Origin: Euglena gracilis
Lineage: Eukaryota; Euglenida; Euglenophyceae; Euglenales
Assembly: GCA_039621445.1 (NCBI GenBank)
Contig: CP154955.1
Span: 40,866,426-40,930,425 of the forward strand
Length of the DNA stretch: 64,000 nucleotides
Direction: 5' to 3'
Both the position numbers and the translations under genes were made by a program. The notes beneath the pieces are model-generated. The model searched no databases, was not told where the DNA came from, and saw only the letters and a program-made list of their open reading frames with translations. Position 1 is the stretch's first letter. Every line of letters starts with the position of its first letter. Of the stretch, positions 42,546 through 53,879 are shown piece after piece.

Positions 42546-43020
42546 CATATGGGGAAACCCCATGGAAAGTCAGGGTGTGTACATGAAAAGCGAAGGGAAG
42601 GGCGGCTGCAGTGACGGGAGGGAGGGAGGCGGCTGTGCGAAATACAAAGCGGAGAGTCGCGGGCGGAAGGTGTAAAACAAGCGGCGCAGTGTGCGCAGGC
42701 GGTCCCTTGTCCGGGGGGGTGAGGGGGAGGGTGGGCAGAGAGAAGGGTAGTATAAGTGAGAACGGGGGAAGAGAGCGCGACGTCTGGCCGAAGCCACAGC
42801 GGGCGCTGCTGGATGGGGCGCGAGGTGGGCGAGGGTATAGGAAAACCAGAGGCACAAGGTCACAGGCTTGTAACTGACCGAGGCCAACTCAAAAGGCAGC
42901 AATGGTGTGACCCAGCTCCTTGGTTATGAGCAGAGCACCCAGTTGGGCGGCCACCCCAGAAAACAAGGCCAGCGACAGCCCCCCTGATCCTCAACGTCTG
43001 GGGGTCCTTTGGGGGTGACA
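42546..43020. other. G/A-rich, no gene recognised
   Basis: Purine-rich on the plus strand (GGGAGGGAGG, GGGTGAGGGGGAGGG). Long frames on the minus strand are Pro/Ser-rich and compositional. Confidence 0.4.
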
Positions 43021-43028
43021 GCCAGCGA

Positions 43029-43220
43029 GTGTGGGACGAGTTACGGCAGCGCCTCGGCGCCACCGCCTCCGGTGGCGCCAGGAGTGTCTTCCTGGCTGAG
43101 CTGCAACAGGGCCTGACAAGTTTTTTGGCCATTTTTGGGTATGAAGGTGCCAAAAAAGCGACCAAAACCGCCACCTACATCAAAAAGCAGGCTGAAATGA
43201 TGAATGAAAAGAAAGGCTGA
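43029..43220 (+). CDS. small ORF shared with the 50.7 kb element end
   Basis: MWDELRQRLGATASGGARSV...KKATKTATYIKKQAEMMNEKKG ends 40 bases before a TTCTCGGGTCACGGGGGG block. The last part (ACCTACATCAAAAAGCAGG to TGAATGAAAAGAAAG) recurs at 50740-50785 ahead of the same block. So this looks like the 3' end of the gene carried by that element family. The product is unknown. It is helical and Lys-rich. Confidence 0.4.
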   Translation: MWDELRQRLGATASGGARSVFLAELQQGLTSFLAIFGYEGAKKATKTATYIKKQAEMMNEKKG

Positions 43221-43244
43221 AATGATGAAGGTTGCTGCTTTGTA

Positions 43245-43550
43245 TGAAACTTGAAGGCTCAATTCTCGGGTCACGGGGGGGTCACGGGGGGGTCACGGGC
43301 GGGGCAGCACCCCCTATGAACAATCACAAATGCAACAGCATTGGTCATCTTCCCGTAAGATGCAATCTGAACTGCACAAAATGTACAATGTACAACGAAG
43401 ACAACCTCAATTGGACAAAAAGTGTCGCAACTGTCTCGGGGTAGGCAGTACAGTTGTGATTTTCTGGGGACCCCCCCCCCCTGCACAGCTTCCAACCCCC
43501 CCCCTCGGACCCCCCCTCCCCCCCCCCTGTGCCTTGTCTCCTGTTCAATG
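43245..43550. repeat. GGTCACGGGG terminus and inverted CTGTACAG-type repeat
   Basis: 43255-43312 holds GGTCACGGGGGG repeats ending GCAGCACCCCCTA. 43430-43545 is the reverse complement of 19295-19430, with CTGTCTCGGGGTAGGCAGTA and poly-C runs. These are ends of two different dispersed families. Confidence 0.6.
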
Positions 43551-43970
43551 ACGTTTTGACCACTGCCAATTCTGCCCCATTTTTGGGGCCATGTTGGGCT
43601 GTTTTCAGGGCCAAAAAATCGATGTGTCCAAAATATCTCGGAAAAAGAAACAAAATTGAAGGAAATGTCCGGCCACCCAAAATAAAGCCCTTGGAACGCC
43701 CCAAAGTTGGCAAGTTGTTTTTTTGGACGCTGTTTTTTTTCAAAATATGCACCCTCTGCAGTTTTGTATGTTTGTTGTTTTTTCATGTTTGCACTCTTTT
43801 TAAGACCAAGTGCTGGAAAAATTCTAGCCCAAGAATGCAAACGGCCCACAGGGTGGGAGGAGCTGAAGGAATTACTCCAGGAACTGTCCCATAAGAACAG
43901 ACTCAGGCTTTGGTCCTGTCAAAGAATCAACCATTTTGGGACCATCAAGTGAGATTCTCATTGCCATCAG

Positions 43971-44108
43971 TGTGAGCTGGATTTGATGTTCAATCTGGAG
44001 AAGGCCCATTTCATCCTGGAGGAAATGGTGGCCAATGGGTTTGTTGCCGAGACCAATAAGACTCATATTTTGCATGGCGTGCAGTTGATGGACAAGGTTG
44101 CAAATTGA
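43971..44108 (+). pseudogene. clathrin-adaptor small (sigma) chain, single exon
   Basis: The frame reads CELDLMFNLEKAHFILEEMV, then ANGFVAETNKTHIL and LMDKVAN before a TGA. Adaptor sigma subunits (AP-1/2/3 type) of clathrin coats share a 'CELDLIFNFEKAY.ILDE...GEIVETNK' block near their C-terminus. It begins immediately after CCATCAG, which would serve as a 3' splice site, at the point where 'N-V' precedes CELD in the family. No upstream sigma exon is recognised in the window, so it may be the last exon of a host gene with long introns or a stranded fragment. The frame is open. Confidence 0.6.
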
Positions 44109-44129
44109 GTGCATTTTGTGTTTGCATGT

Positions 44130-45014
44130 GAAGGGGGTTTGCAATTTCAGCCCAGCCCAGGGAGGCCAGGAAAAATGCAACCAACACATTCCATGCCTAA
44201 CGTGTCGATTTCTGGTTTTTGGCTGGAGGCCGCACGGGTTCAGGTTGGGGCAGGGCAGAACGGGCATCGGCCAAACAGCCAGGGTGGTGGTGGGCAAGCA
44301 GGCTTATGCTCAAGGACCCCCCCCGCGGGGGGGGGGGGTACTGGCTAGCCAATCGGCTAGCAAATGGAAACAATGGACTGGTTAGACCACCCCCTCCCCG
44401 GGGCCCCCGAACTGCAAAAAATCTTTTCCTCCGGTGCCGAGGTGGAAATGAGGTTTTAATACCACCTCCTCCTAATTGACCGTGGGACCTCTCCTCGGGT
44501 TTTGGTCAATTAGAGGGGGGTTCAATTGGGGGGGGTGCATCAAAAAGGGGTGTCAAGGGGGCTTCGAAGGAATCCCCCCCAGGGCAGGAATTAGGGGGGG
44601 GGGGGGGTGGTTCGGGGTTCGATTTGGCCGGGATCGGAGGGGGCAGGCGGAAAAGGGGTGGCTAGGACCCCCGCCGGGGGGGCCACGGCGGAAAAAAAAG
44701 GACACCCCCCCCCCGGTCCAGCCGGCTGGAAAAAATGGGTTTTTTCCATTAGCACCCCCCCCCTCCCCGTTGTGGACCGTCTCCTCCCCCCCTTTTTTTT
44801 TGGTTTTTGAATTTGGGTTTTTATTGACCGTACCTTCTTTTTCAATCCCAATTTTAGTAGTGTTTTTTAGGGGTTGTTTTCGGCTTGGGCGTTTGAAAAA
44901 ATTTCTCCGGTTTTGGGGGGGGGGGAGGTGTGGGGATTTGGCTGGATTTTCGAGCAGGCCGGGGGGGGGTCGGGCGGGGGGGCCGGGCGTGTGACCCCCC
45001 CCCTCCCCCACTGT
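44130..45014. other. no gene; G/C-run hairpins
   Basis: Holds GGACCCCCCCCGCGGGGGGG (44318-44338), a CCTAATTGACC / GGTCAATTAG hairpin (44470-44515), and long C and G runs. GGGGGGGTACTGGCTAGCC at 44332 recurs at 8585. No coding sequence is recognised. Confidence 0.45.
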
Positions 45015-47760
45015 GCCTAGCATAGCCAAGAAAAAAAATTTGTGAAAAAATCGCGACTTTTTTGAGTTCCAAACATGACCAAAAAATCACCATTTTCGGA
45101 CATGAAATGGCAAAGTTGGGGGCCGCGCGGTCCGCGCACGTCCATAAAAAGCAGTTCTTGGGTCAAAAATGACCCAAAAATGGCAAAAAATGACCACTTT
45201 TGGACCCAAAAATCACCGATTTTAGGATGCGCGCCGCCGCGCGGCCGCCCCCTCCCTCGGCCGCTCGCCCCCCCCCCTCAGCCCCCCCCCCCCGCTGTGC
45301 CTAGCCTCCCAAAAATTCCCAAAATGGCCAAAAACGGGCATTTTTGGCCATTTTGGGGGGGCTAGCTAGTGGAAAATTTTTCTCCTGTGACCGGCGCGAA
45401 GCTGCCGGAAATTTTTATTGGAACCCCCAAAAATGGCCAAAAACGGGCATTTTTGGCCATTTTTGGGGGTTCCAATAAAAATTTCCGACAGCTTCGCGCC
45501 GGTCACGGGAGAAAAATTCGAGCAGACCCCCCCCCCAACTAGCAGACTCCGGGGGAGTCTGCTAGAAATCTCACTAGCCAAATTTGGACGAGCTGCAGTT
45601 CAGCCCCCCCCCGGGGGGGGTACTGCAATCCCTGAAGAAGAAGCCTGTGGGCAAGGCATTATTGTTTTAAGGCGAAATTTCTCAATTTTTTAAGGCGGTT
45701 TTGAAGGTTTTTTGAGGCGGTTTTCAGGGCATCGCCCAATTTTTGGAAGGTTTAAAGGCTGCCGCTGCACCTTGCCCGCGCCCAGTTGGGGATGTGGCGC
45801 TTTTTGGGGACACGTTTTGAAGCAAACCTGCTCCAAAAAAAAGGACAAAGCAAAAGAAAAAAGTGGCTCTTTCGTCCGATATTTTTAAAAAGTTTGTGTT
45901 TTGAAGCAGGCAAACTTTGAACACATGGGTAACTGGATGTTGGCATTCTTCCACAGGACTGTGGAGGCTAGGCGCGCCGCTCGGGGGGGTACCCCCCCCC
46001 CCGGGGAACCCCACAGAGCTAACCCCCTCAAAAACTAAGACATGCGCGGGGGAGGAAGTGGGAGATTGCTACAGCCCCCCCCTGAATCAACAACAACAAA
46101 ACAAAATCCCCACCCCCCAACTCCCTTGTTTTCCCCTCTCAACCATTCTCTTTAAGATGTTTAGAGGAGAGCCTGCCCCCCGATGCCCACCCCCCCCCCA
46201 GGGACCCCCCCCTGTACCCCCCCCTCCCCCACATTTTGACCTCCTAGCATAGCCAAAAAAAAAATTGTGAAAAAACCGCGACTTTTTTGAGGCCCAAAAA
46301 TGACCAAAAATGACCATTTTCGGACATGAAATGGCAAATTTGGGTGCCGCGCGCAGAGCGCGGCCAAAAAAGCACTTTTTTGGTCAAAAAAAGCCCAAAA
46401 ACGGCAAAAAAGGGCGACTTTTGGACCCGAGAATGACCGATTTTAGGATGCGCGCCGCCCTCGGACCCCCCCTCCCCCCCCCCCCCCCCCCCCCCGCTGC
46501 CGCTCGCCCCCCCCCCCCCGGCATTTTTGGCCATTTTGGGGGGTTCCGATAAAAATTTCCGACAGCTTCGCGCCGGTCACGGGAGAAAAATTTTCCACTA
46601 GCTAGCCCTGCTAGCAGACCCCCCCCTCCGGGGGAGTCTGCTAGAAATCCCACTAGCCAAATTTGGACGAGCTGCAGTCCAGCCCCCCCGGGGGGGGGTA
46701 CTGCAATCCCTGAAGAAGAAGCCTGTGGGCAAGGCATTATTGTTTTAAGGCGAAATTTCTCAAATTTTTAAGGCGGTTTTGAAGGTTTTTTGAGGCGGTT
46801 TTCAGGGCATCGCCCAATTTTTGGAAGGTTTAAAGGCTGCCGCTGCACCTTGCCCGCGCCTAGTTGGGGATGTGGCGCTTTTTGGGGACACGTTTTGAAG
46901 CAAACCTGCTCCAAAAAAAAAGGACAAAGCAAAAGAAAAAAGTGGCCCTTTCGTCCGATATTTTTAAACAGTTTGTGTTTTGAAGCAGGCAAACTTTGAA
47001 CACATGGGCGAGCATTCTTCCACAGGACTGTGGAGGCTAGGCGCGCCGCTCGGGGGGGTCCGGGACCCCCCTCCCCCCCCCTGCGCGGCCCCTGCGCGGC
47101 CGCTCGCCCCCCCCCGTGGACCCCCCCCTCCCCCCACTGTGCCTAGCATAGCCAAGAAAAAAAATTTGTGAAAAAACCGCGACTTTTTTGAGGCCCAAAA
47201 ATGACCAAAAATGACCATTTTCGGACATGAAATGGCAAATTTGGGGGCCGCGCGCTCTGCGCGCGGCCAAAAAAGCACTTTTTTGGTCAAAAAAAAGCCC
47301 AAAAACGGCAAAAAATGGCCACTTTTTGGACCCGAAAATCACCGATTTTAGGATGCGCGCCGCCCGCGCGGGCCGCCCTCGTACCCCCCCCCCCCCCGCG
47401 CGAAAACCGAGCGCCCCCCCCCTGCCGCCCGCGCGGCCCTCGGACCCCCCCCCCCGCGGCCGGCTTCGGCCGCAGCCCCCCCTGAGCCTGAGCCCCCCCC
47501 CCCCCGCTGTGCCTAGCCTCCCAAAAATTCCCAAAATGGCCAAAAACGGGCTTTTTTTGCCATTTTGGGGGGGCTAGCTAGTGGAACATTTTTCTCCTGT
47601 TACCGGCGCGAAGCTGCCGGAAATTTTTATTGGAACCCCCAAAAATGGCCAAAAACGGGCATTTTTGGCCATTTTTGGGGTTTCCAATAAAAATTTCCGA
47701 CAGCTTCGCGCCGGTCACGGGAGAAAATTTTTCCACTAGCTAGCCACTGCCTAACCTCCC
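45015..47760 (+). repeat. segmental tandem duplication, three partial copies
   Basis: Block X (CGCGACTTTTTTGAG...ATGCGCGCCGCC) occurs at about 45025-45240, 46250-46460 and 47152-47365. Block Y (an inverted repeat of TTTTTGGCCATTTTTGGG flanked by TTCGCGCCGGTCAC) occurs at 45305-45525, partly at 46520-46610, and at 47517-47745. Block Z (GAGTCTGCTAGAAATC...TGTGGAGGCTAGGCGCGCC) occurs at 45545-45975 and 46630-47048. No gene is seen; frames are built on GGCCAAAAA repeats and poly-C. Confidence 0.75.
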
Positions 47761-47859
47761 ATGCTTGAGGTGAAATGAAGTCATTGGAAAGACACGACGA
47801 TGAGTCAATAGAAGGATTGGTAATCTGGACCTGAGCATGTTCGTGGTGTGACAATTTTG

Positions 47860-48060
47860 GCCACGACATCTGGCCCAAAACCGGCCAGCACATCTGGCTC
47901 AAAACCGGCCACGACCTGTGGCCCAAAACTGGAGACCACATCTGGCCCAAAACTGGCCAGCACATCTGGCCCAAAACTGGCCACCACATCTAGCCCAAAA
48001 CTGGCCAGCACACATGGCCCAAAACTGGCCACCACATCTGGCCAAAACTGGTCAGCAAAA
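47860..48060. repeat. GGCCCAAAACTGGCCA array
   Basis: About eight units of CATCTGGCCCAAAACTGGCC. The preceding GGTAATCTGGACCTGAGCATG and following AGTTTAGCAAGGA link it to the 9.5-11.2 kb family. Confidence 0.8.
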
Positions 48061-49180
48061 CAAAAAATCAGAATGCACCAGATTACCATTTTGTTGCAAA
48101 AAAAAAACAGACAAGCAAAAACCTGCGTCTAGTCACAGCAACAAGAATCAGAAAATACACACGTTGTCTCTGATGGTCGCAACAAAAACCAAATGGAGCA
48201 GTTTAGCAAGGATATTCTGGTTCGTCTTCTTGTTTGCTCTGAGCGTTTTTTTTGGCAAACACCACTGTAGTGAAAAAATGTTCTTTGATCCAACTATTCG
48301 GAGTGGGCTGGTGTCTGCTTCTCTTCTATCCCCGGCTCTCCTGCTTCGGTCAGACGAATGCTTTGCGAGGGCACAACGCTTTCCATTTTCTTTCCTACGA
48401 AAGTCATAGGAGGTTGTTTTTCCAGATGGAAATCGCCACGAAAATTTCCGGTACCGGATGGAAATTACCATAGGGAAATTTCCCTAAGGGCCGGAAACGC
48501 CCATTGCTAGACCCTAGGGTCGGCCCACGACCCTGGGATCGGAAACCCCTAGGGTCAGCCCACTACAGATCCTGGGGGAGGGTCGACCTTGTCGACCTTA
48601 GCGACAGGTCGTATTGGGCCGACCCTGGGGAGCTGGGGTATCTGGCTAGCCGCGGCTGGCTGGCTGGCAAAAAAAAGGAGGAGGTCTGGCCAGCCATGGC
48701 CAGCCACGGCTGGCTGGGTGGATTTAGAGGAGGAGGAGGTCTGGCTGGATTCAGTGTTGAGGATCTGAAAGAGGAGGAGGAGGTCTGGCCGGCCACGATG
48801 GGAAATTATATGCGTGAAAATTATGGTTCACCCACACGCAAAAAATTGCTTGCATTCCTAATCCTTCTCCTTTGGTGTCGCAATGCCATTTCGGGTGGAA
48901 GCGGTGTGGGATAGTCATGATGAAAGTACGGGGTGCTGAAATGAAGTGGAAATACAGGAACTTATTGCGTTGTGGAAAGAGGGTTAGTATCACCACATGC
49001 AGTCCACTCAGGCCTTTGCTCTGAACAAATCCACACTCGATCGAGCAGAGGCCTGCCTGCAACACGGTGGCAGGCCCTTGGTGGGGCTACTTTTTAAGCT
49101 ACTGGCCCATGGTGGGATCACAAGTTTCAAGTCCGAAGACAGATTTCACAGACATTTTATCCTTTTTTTTTCAAGAAAAA
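48061..49180. other. no gene recognised; GGTCGAC arm fragment
   Basis: 48505-48625 carries GACCCTAGGGTCGGCCCACG and related units plus CAGATCCTGGGGG, a fragment of the GGTCGAC foldback arm. 48640-48790 repeats GGCTGGCTGG and GAGGAGGAGGTCTGGC. Remaining frames have no recognised domain. Confidence 0.45.
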
Positions 49181-49330
49181 GGCGAGCCCTGGCCCCAACC
49201 TGACCGCCCTCGCCGCGGCGTGGCTGCCCAACGGCACGTACTACGACGACGGGCTGTACTCCGCTTCCCCCGCCCTGGGCCTCGTGCAGCCCCGCCATTC
49301 ACCGCAGCCGAACCTCCCTCCCCCCACCGA
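49181..49330 (+). pseudogene. unassigned coding-like fragment
   Basis: The frame TALAAAWLPNGTYYDDGLYS followed by ASPALGLVQPRHSPQPN looks protein-like, then dissolves into GGTGGGGGGGTGGCCGCC hairpin sequence (49338-49460). There are no known motifs. Confidence 0.25.
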
Positions 49331-49599
49331 GTGGCCAAAGGTGGGGGGGGTGGCCGCCTTTGTCCTGAGGCGGGTGGGGGGGTGCCTTAGGACAAAGGCG
49401 GCCACCCCCCCCCACCTTTATTTGAGGCGGCCACCCCCCCCCTCCAGTCTTGGACAAAGGCGGCACCCCCAAGTTCGGAGAAACATCCTCCGTCCTTTCC
49501 TGACAGCACCATGTTCCCAACACAGCTTGTGAACATGGCCAAGGCGGCCTTGGGGGGGTTGGTACGCCGTGGTGAGGGGGTCCGAATACCCCCCCCCCC

Positions 49600-50870
49600 T
49601 TAGGGGGTGGTGCGGGTCACGGGGGGGTCACGGGGGGGGTCACGGGGGGGGGGGGGGGCGCGGGGGAAGTAGGCCACTTTGGAGGTAGTCGGGAGGCAAC
49701 ATCCATGATGTTGCATCCCATCACGAGAAGGGCAGTACGCATCCTGAAATCGGTGACTTTCGAGTCCAAAAAAGTGGTCATTTTTGGCCATTTTTGGGCC
49801 ATTTTTGAAGGAAAAAAATGCCTTTGGGTCCGAAAGTGGTCATTTTTGGGTGATTTTTATGTCCGAAAATGGTCATTTTTGAAAGGGAATTTTGTCAGGA
49901 TTCTCTTGACCGTCATCTATTTTGGGAAGCATTTTGGGCAAAGGAAAACAAAAAATGTCACTTTTTAATGACCAAAAAAATGACTTTAGAACTTTTTCCT
50001 CAAAAAATGGCCATTTCGCAAGAAAAAAGGTTCTTTTTTTCTTTTTTTAAAAAGCATGTTTTTTGGCGTTTTTTTTTTAAAAAAAACACGTTTTTTTTGT
50101 TTTGGAAAAACAAAAAACGTCAACCCTAATTTTTGGCCCATTTTTGACATTTTTTTGCACTTTTTTTTTAGGGGACAAGAGTTTTGTGTCCTCCTTTTTT
50201 GAAGAAGCTTTTCTGCAATGTCCCGGCATGCTTGATGTGATGAAACGAAGAAGAGGGGAGAAGGAAAAAGAACGTTGCAAAAACAAGTGAGAAGCCAAAA
50301 TTCTGTCGAAACAGACTTTGAAACAGACTGATTTCGCTTCTGAGAATGGGCAGGTGCCCTTTTTCAAGTCCATGTACATTTCTCAAATGATAGCTGATGG
50401 AAGTCGTGGACCTCTTCCATTCCAAAATTTGGCCACAAGGATCTCCGTTTGATTTGGGAACAATATGCAAGTTGCTTTTGACCCATCCTTCTTGAAGTGA
50501 TCCCAAACCCAGGATGACATATTCTGAAAAAAACGTGTGTTGGAGCGGGCAAGCGATTAACCAAAAATCGATTAATTGCGATTAATTGACCCCCCCACAA
50601 AAGAACGATTCACTGGTGGGGTCACAAACAATTAACCAAACTTCGATTAACCAAACAACCTTGCTTTTTTTTTGGACCATGCCAAGGCAAATTTTCAATG
50701 CTTTCAACCAGAAAATTGATGAAAAGCGACCAAAATTGCCACCTACATCAAAAAGCAGGTTGAAATGATGAATGAAAAGAAAGTTTGAAGTGATGAAGGT
50801 TGATGCATTGTATGAAAATTGAAGGCTCGATTCTCGGGTCACGGGCGGGTCACGGTAGCACCCCCTTATT
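49600..50870 (-). mobile_element. hAT-like element remnant
   Basis: Bounded by AGGGGGTGGTGCGGGTCACGG (about 49602) and the GGTCACGGGCGGGTCACGG..AGCACCCCCTT block (about 50838-50872). The outermost AGGGGGTG is inverted between the ends. Inside are T/A runs and a BED finger on the minus strand. No transposase core can be read. Confidence 0.45.
50366..50520 (-). pseudogene. BED-type zinc finger of a hAT-like transposase
   Basis: From ATG at 50520: SSWVWDHFKKDGSKATC, then a frame change, then STTSISYHLRNVHG. BED fingers bind DNA and have the pattern S.vW.hF.k......a.C..C......sTs.L..HL...H. The first Cys, the STTS and the final H-x4-H-type ligands are visible. The second Cys lies at the frameshift. 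It is the usual N-terminal domain of hAT transposases. Confidence 0.7.
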
Positions 50871-50910
50871 GTCCCCCCCCCCTTATTGACCCTTTGGTGT
50901 TGAGGGACGT

Positions 50911-52917
50911 TTGGGGATCATTTTTCAGCAATGCAAAAGTTTGGGGGTGACTGAGTGTGCCAAATTTCAGGCCCAGGCTGAGAAATTGAAGGAATTTTCC
51001 ACAGTCCCTGGAGCAAGGAGCAAAGCTCTGAATGATCGTTTGGGGAGGTTGGATAATTTTCAGTGTCGGAAAGATTTTCCCATTGAAAAAGTTTGTGACC
51101 TGATTAACAAGAGTGAGTAAACCATTCGGTTGGAGGTGCAAAGGGAGTTGGGGCTGCAAACGAGGAAGAATTTGGAGGTGATATCAGTGAAATGTTGCAG
51201 AAAGGTTGAGAATGAGTGAAAGAGAGGGGGCAGTTTAAGAACGGTCGAGCTGAAAAGAAAAATTCGATGAAACAGCAGGTTACACTTTTACTGCAACATC
51301 AATGCAGTGAACTTCGAATGAAATAGAAGGAGCGGAAAAAAATACAACAAAAGCTGGATTTATTTCCGGCTGAGTTTTTGGATTAAAAATCAGCAAGCTT
51401 GATCTGCCAAATCTGCGACAGTCAATCTGACAAAGGAAACGTGAGAAAAATCAGCTGAAAATCCAGAAATCGAGGTGTTTGATCTTTTGGTTACAACAAT
51501 TTACCTGTGATTCAGAAGAATCCGGTTGAAATTGAAGGCCATGAATACGCTGAACCAGGGACACATGCGACACATGTCAGGCAGGTTTGTTCACGACCTG
51601 GGGGGGCAGTGCCTGCAGGTGAAGGGCTAGTTTCATCAAATGCAGTGGCAACTCATTAGTTGATGAAAAACCCAGGTAGCTCCAAAATTTTCCGGACTGC
51701 CAAAAGACTTGTCGTCATTTGTGCGGGATTGGGAGCAATATTTACGGACGTGGTTACTTTTCAAAATGGACATGTGTCTGATGACTCAAACTTCAGCTTT
51801 TTTCAGTGACTCTGGACGACACGAATCAAAGGGCGTTTCAATTCTGAATGGAATTGAACGGAAAAACATCTTTTGAGGAGGAATTTGACAGGCTTGAAGG
51901 CAAATATGCTGGAACCCAGCATACCTTTGCCAGAAAAAACTGGTATGATGTCAACCTCGTGAACCAAGGGAAAATCACGATGCGGGAATGGCAAGACTTT
52001 GTCATAAATTTCAAAATGGTCCGGGGACAGGTGAAATGCGCCACTGACGATGACGCAGAAAGACTGGTCAAGGGAAATCTGCCAAATTTCGTTTTGCATT
52101 GGGTCGCCGATGAGGAGGAAAGGAAATCAACGTGTGGACCGAAAGTTAGAATGGAGTGCCTGCAACCGAGGAAAATATCCGTTGTGCCGTGGGACGTGTC
52201 ACTGGGGAAAAGCCCTGCAAGGTTTCGAAAGTTTCACCGCTGGAGTTCGAAGTATTTTTACCCATTACTGCTATTTGCGACAAACTGAAAGACGTCAGAG
52301 GGAAACTAATCAGAGGCACAGATAAGAGGATTAAAATTGTGGAGGAACAGTCAAAAATGGGATCTGAAGAAATATTCCGTTTTATTGAGCGAAAATTGTC
52401 ATCCAGGGATATTCAAGATATGATACACAGTTCCAGAGAGCCAAATGCGTTTGGAAACCAGAGGGCCCGGTTTGCGAAAGCAGGTCGGACCAAGGCGTCC
52501 AGGACACCCTCCCCAGCACGGTCAGCAAAGGGGGGGCGAAACGGGAACAAAACCGTCCGTTGGAAAATTAAATTCTCCACAGGTGGCAGCTCCTGCTCAT
52601 GCAAACGTGAACCCCCCAGTGCAAAATTCAGTGCCAGTGATTCGATCACAGTCATTACTACCACCCTAGCAATCTCAATTTGGCAATGGGGGGGATGGAG
52701 AAACGATTCTCAGTGGAATTCCAATGCCAATGCGAATTCAAAGGGAAATAAGTGGTGGCAGTCAAAGCAACAGAGTTTTCGTTCACATTTGGGTGGTGGC
52801 AAAGGCAAAGGTAAAGGAAAGGGCAAAGGAAACAGTGGAAACGACTGGTCTAGGGGAAAGGGCCAGGATGACGGAAAAGGCAAAGGCAAAGGAAAAGGGA
52901 AAGGAAACCGACGCTAG
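50911..52917 (+). pseudogene. gag-like region ending in GKGKGKG repeats
   Basis: An N-terminal part (FQAQAEKLKEFSTVPGARSK) is followed by a broken middle. A 146-codon frame (51848-52288) contains FARKNWYDVNLVNQGKITMR, and a 253-codon frame (52156-52917) ends in GGGKGKGKGKGKGNSGNDW and a second GKG run. Length and position before pol fit a capsid protein. No CCHC knuckle is seen. The basic Gly/Lys tail may bind RNA instead. The two long frames overlap in different phases, so a frameshift lies at about 52160-52280. Confidence 0.6.
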
Positions 52918-53169
52918 GATAGCCGGGGTGGACCGTTGGGGGCAGGAGACGCCCCGGGTTCGCATACGCAGCCCCACACAAGGACAAACACAAATACCTG
53001 GTGGCATGAGAAATCTTGTGCGAATGAAAACACGATGAAAAATCTGCCATCACAGGAGATCTCTGCGCAAGGTGTGTCCAATTTGTCGGGTGCGTGCATG
53101 CGTGACGTGCGAATCTGTGAAAAATCAGATCTCGTAAGAGACTGTGCACAGCCTTCCATAAAGAGGAAG

Positions 53170-53700
53170 AAAAGAGCTTTTGATATTTTTTTGCGGTAAG
53201 GGCTCGGTTGGGAATTGCCTTAGAGAGCAGGGGTTTAAGGTTGTGTCGGTGGACATAAACCCCAGGTTTAACCTAACCCACTGTGCAAATATTTTGGAGT
53301 GGAGATATTGGAGGTACCTCGCCGGATATTTCCAAGTCATCGCTGCGAGGGTTCCCTGTACAGAATAAAGCTTGGCAAAAACATTGGGAGTCCGAAATTT
53401 GGAGGGGGAAGATCGGCCGGTCAAAAAAAACTTTGCAGACTGTCGTATATTTCAAACCAAAGTCGTGGTGGATTGAAAATCCCCGTCAAAGGCTTTTGCG
53501 GAAAAGACACTGTGATCAAAATCTGACTTTTGTTGATGTTGATTATTGTCAATTTTCAGATTCGGGATATCAAAAACACAGCATAATTGTCAATTTTCAG
53601 ATTCGGGATATCAAAAACACAGCATAATCTTGGGGAGCGAAAGTCTGAGCAAGCTACAAATCAAACTTTGCGATGGCCAGACCTGCCCGAATTTGATTCC
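53170..53700 (+). pseudogene. C5-cytosine DNA methyltransferase-like domain
   Basis: Motif I FFCGKGSVG lies near 53183, with an acidic end of strand 2 in VVSVDINP (SAM binding). Motif IV VPCTE, with its catalytic-type Cys codon at 53357-53359, is followed at once by a TAA. About 40 codons later comes motif VI IENP (53472-53483; Glu contacts the cytosine in this family). DVDYCQFSDSGYQKH then resembles the block before the target-recognition region. The order and spacing fit a small Dcm-like enzyme. A stop, at least one frameshift and a 41-bp tandem duplication (53546-53627) inactivate it. Confidence 0.65.
53546..53627 (+). repeat. 41-bp tandem duplication
   Basis: Two perfect copies (53546-53586 and 53587-53627) start TTGTCAATTTTCAGATTCGG. 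As 41 is not a multiple of three, it shifts the methyltransferase-like frame. Confidence 0.97.
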
Positions 53701-53879
53701 TGGGGGGAGGAGTCACCGAGGGAAGTTGGGAGGATATAGAATGACAGTTGGCACCCAGGAAAAATGGAGGATGCCCAAACAACTGGTGGAGTATTTGTCA
53801 ACCGTGTTGGAACGAAAAAGCTGATATTTTAGGGAGGATTATGCTGTTAGGAAAGTTTTTATGGATAAAATTGAGAGGT

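Noticed and set aside
44553-45029. Pro/Lys-rich frames on the minus strand
   Set aside because: Compositional consequence of long C and G runs.
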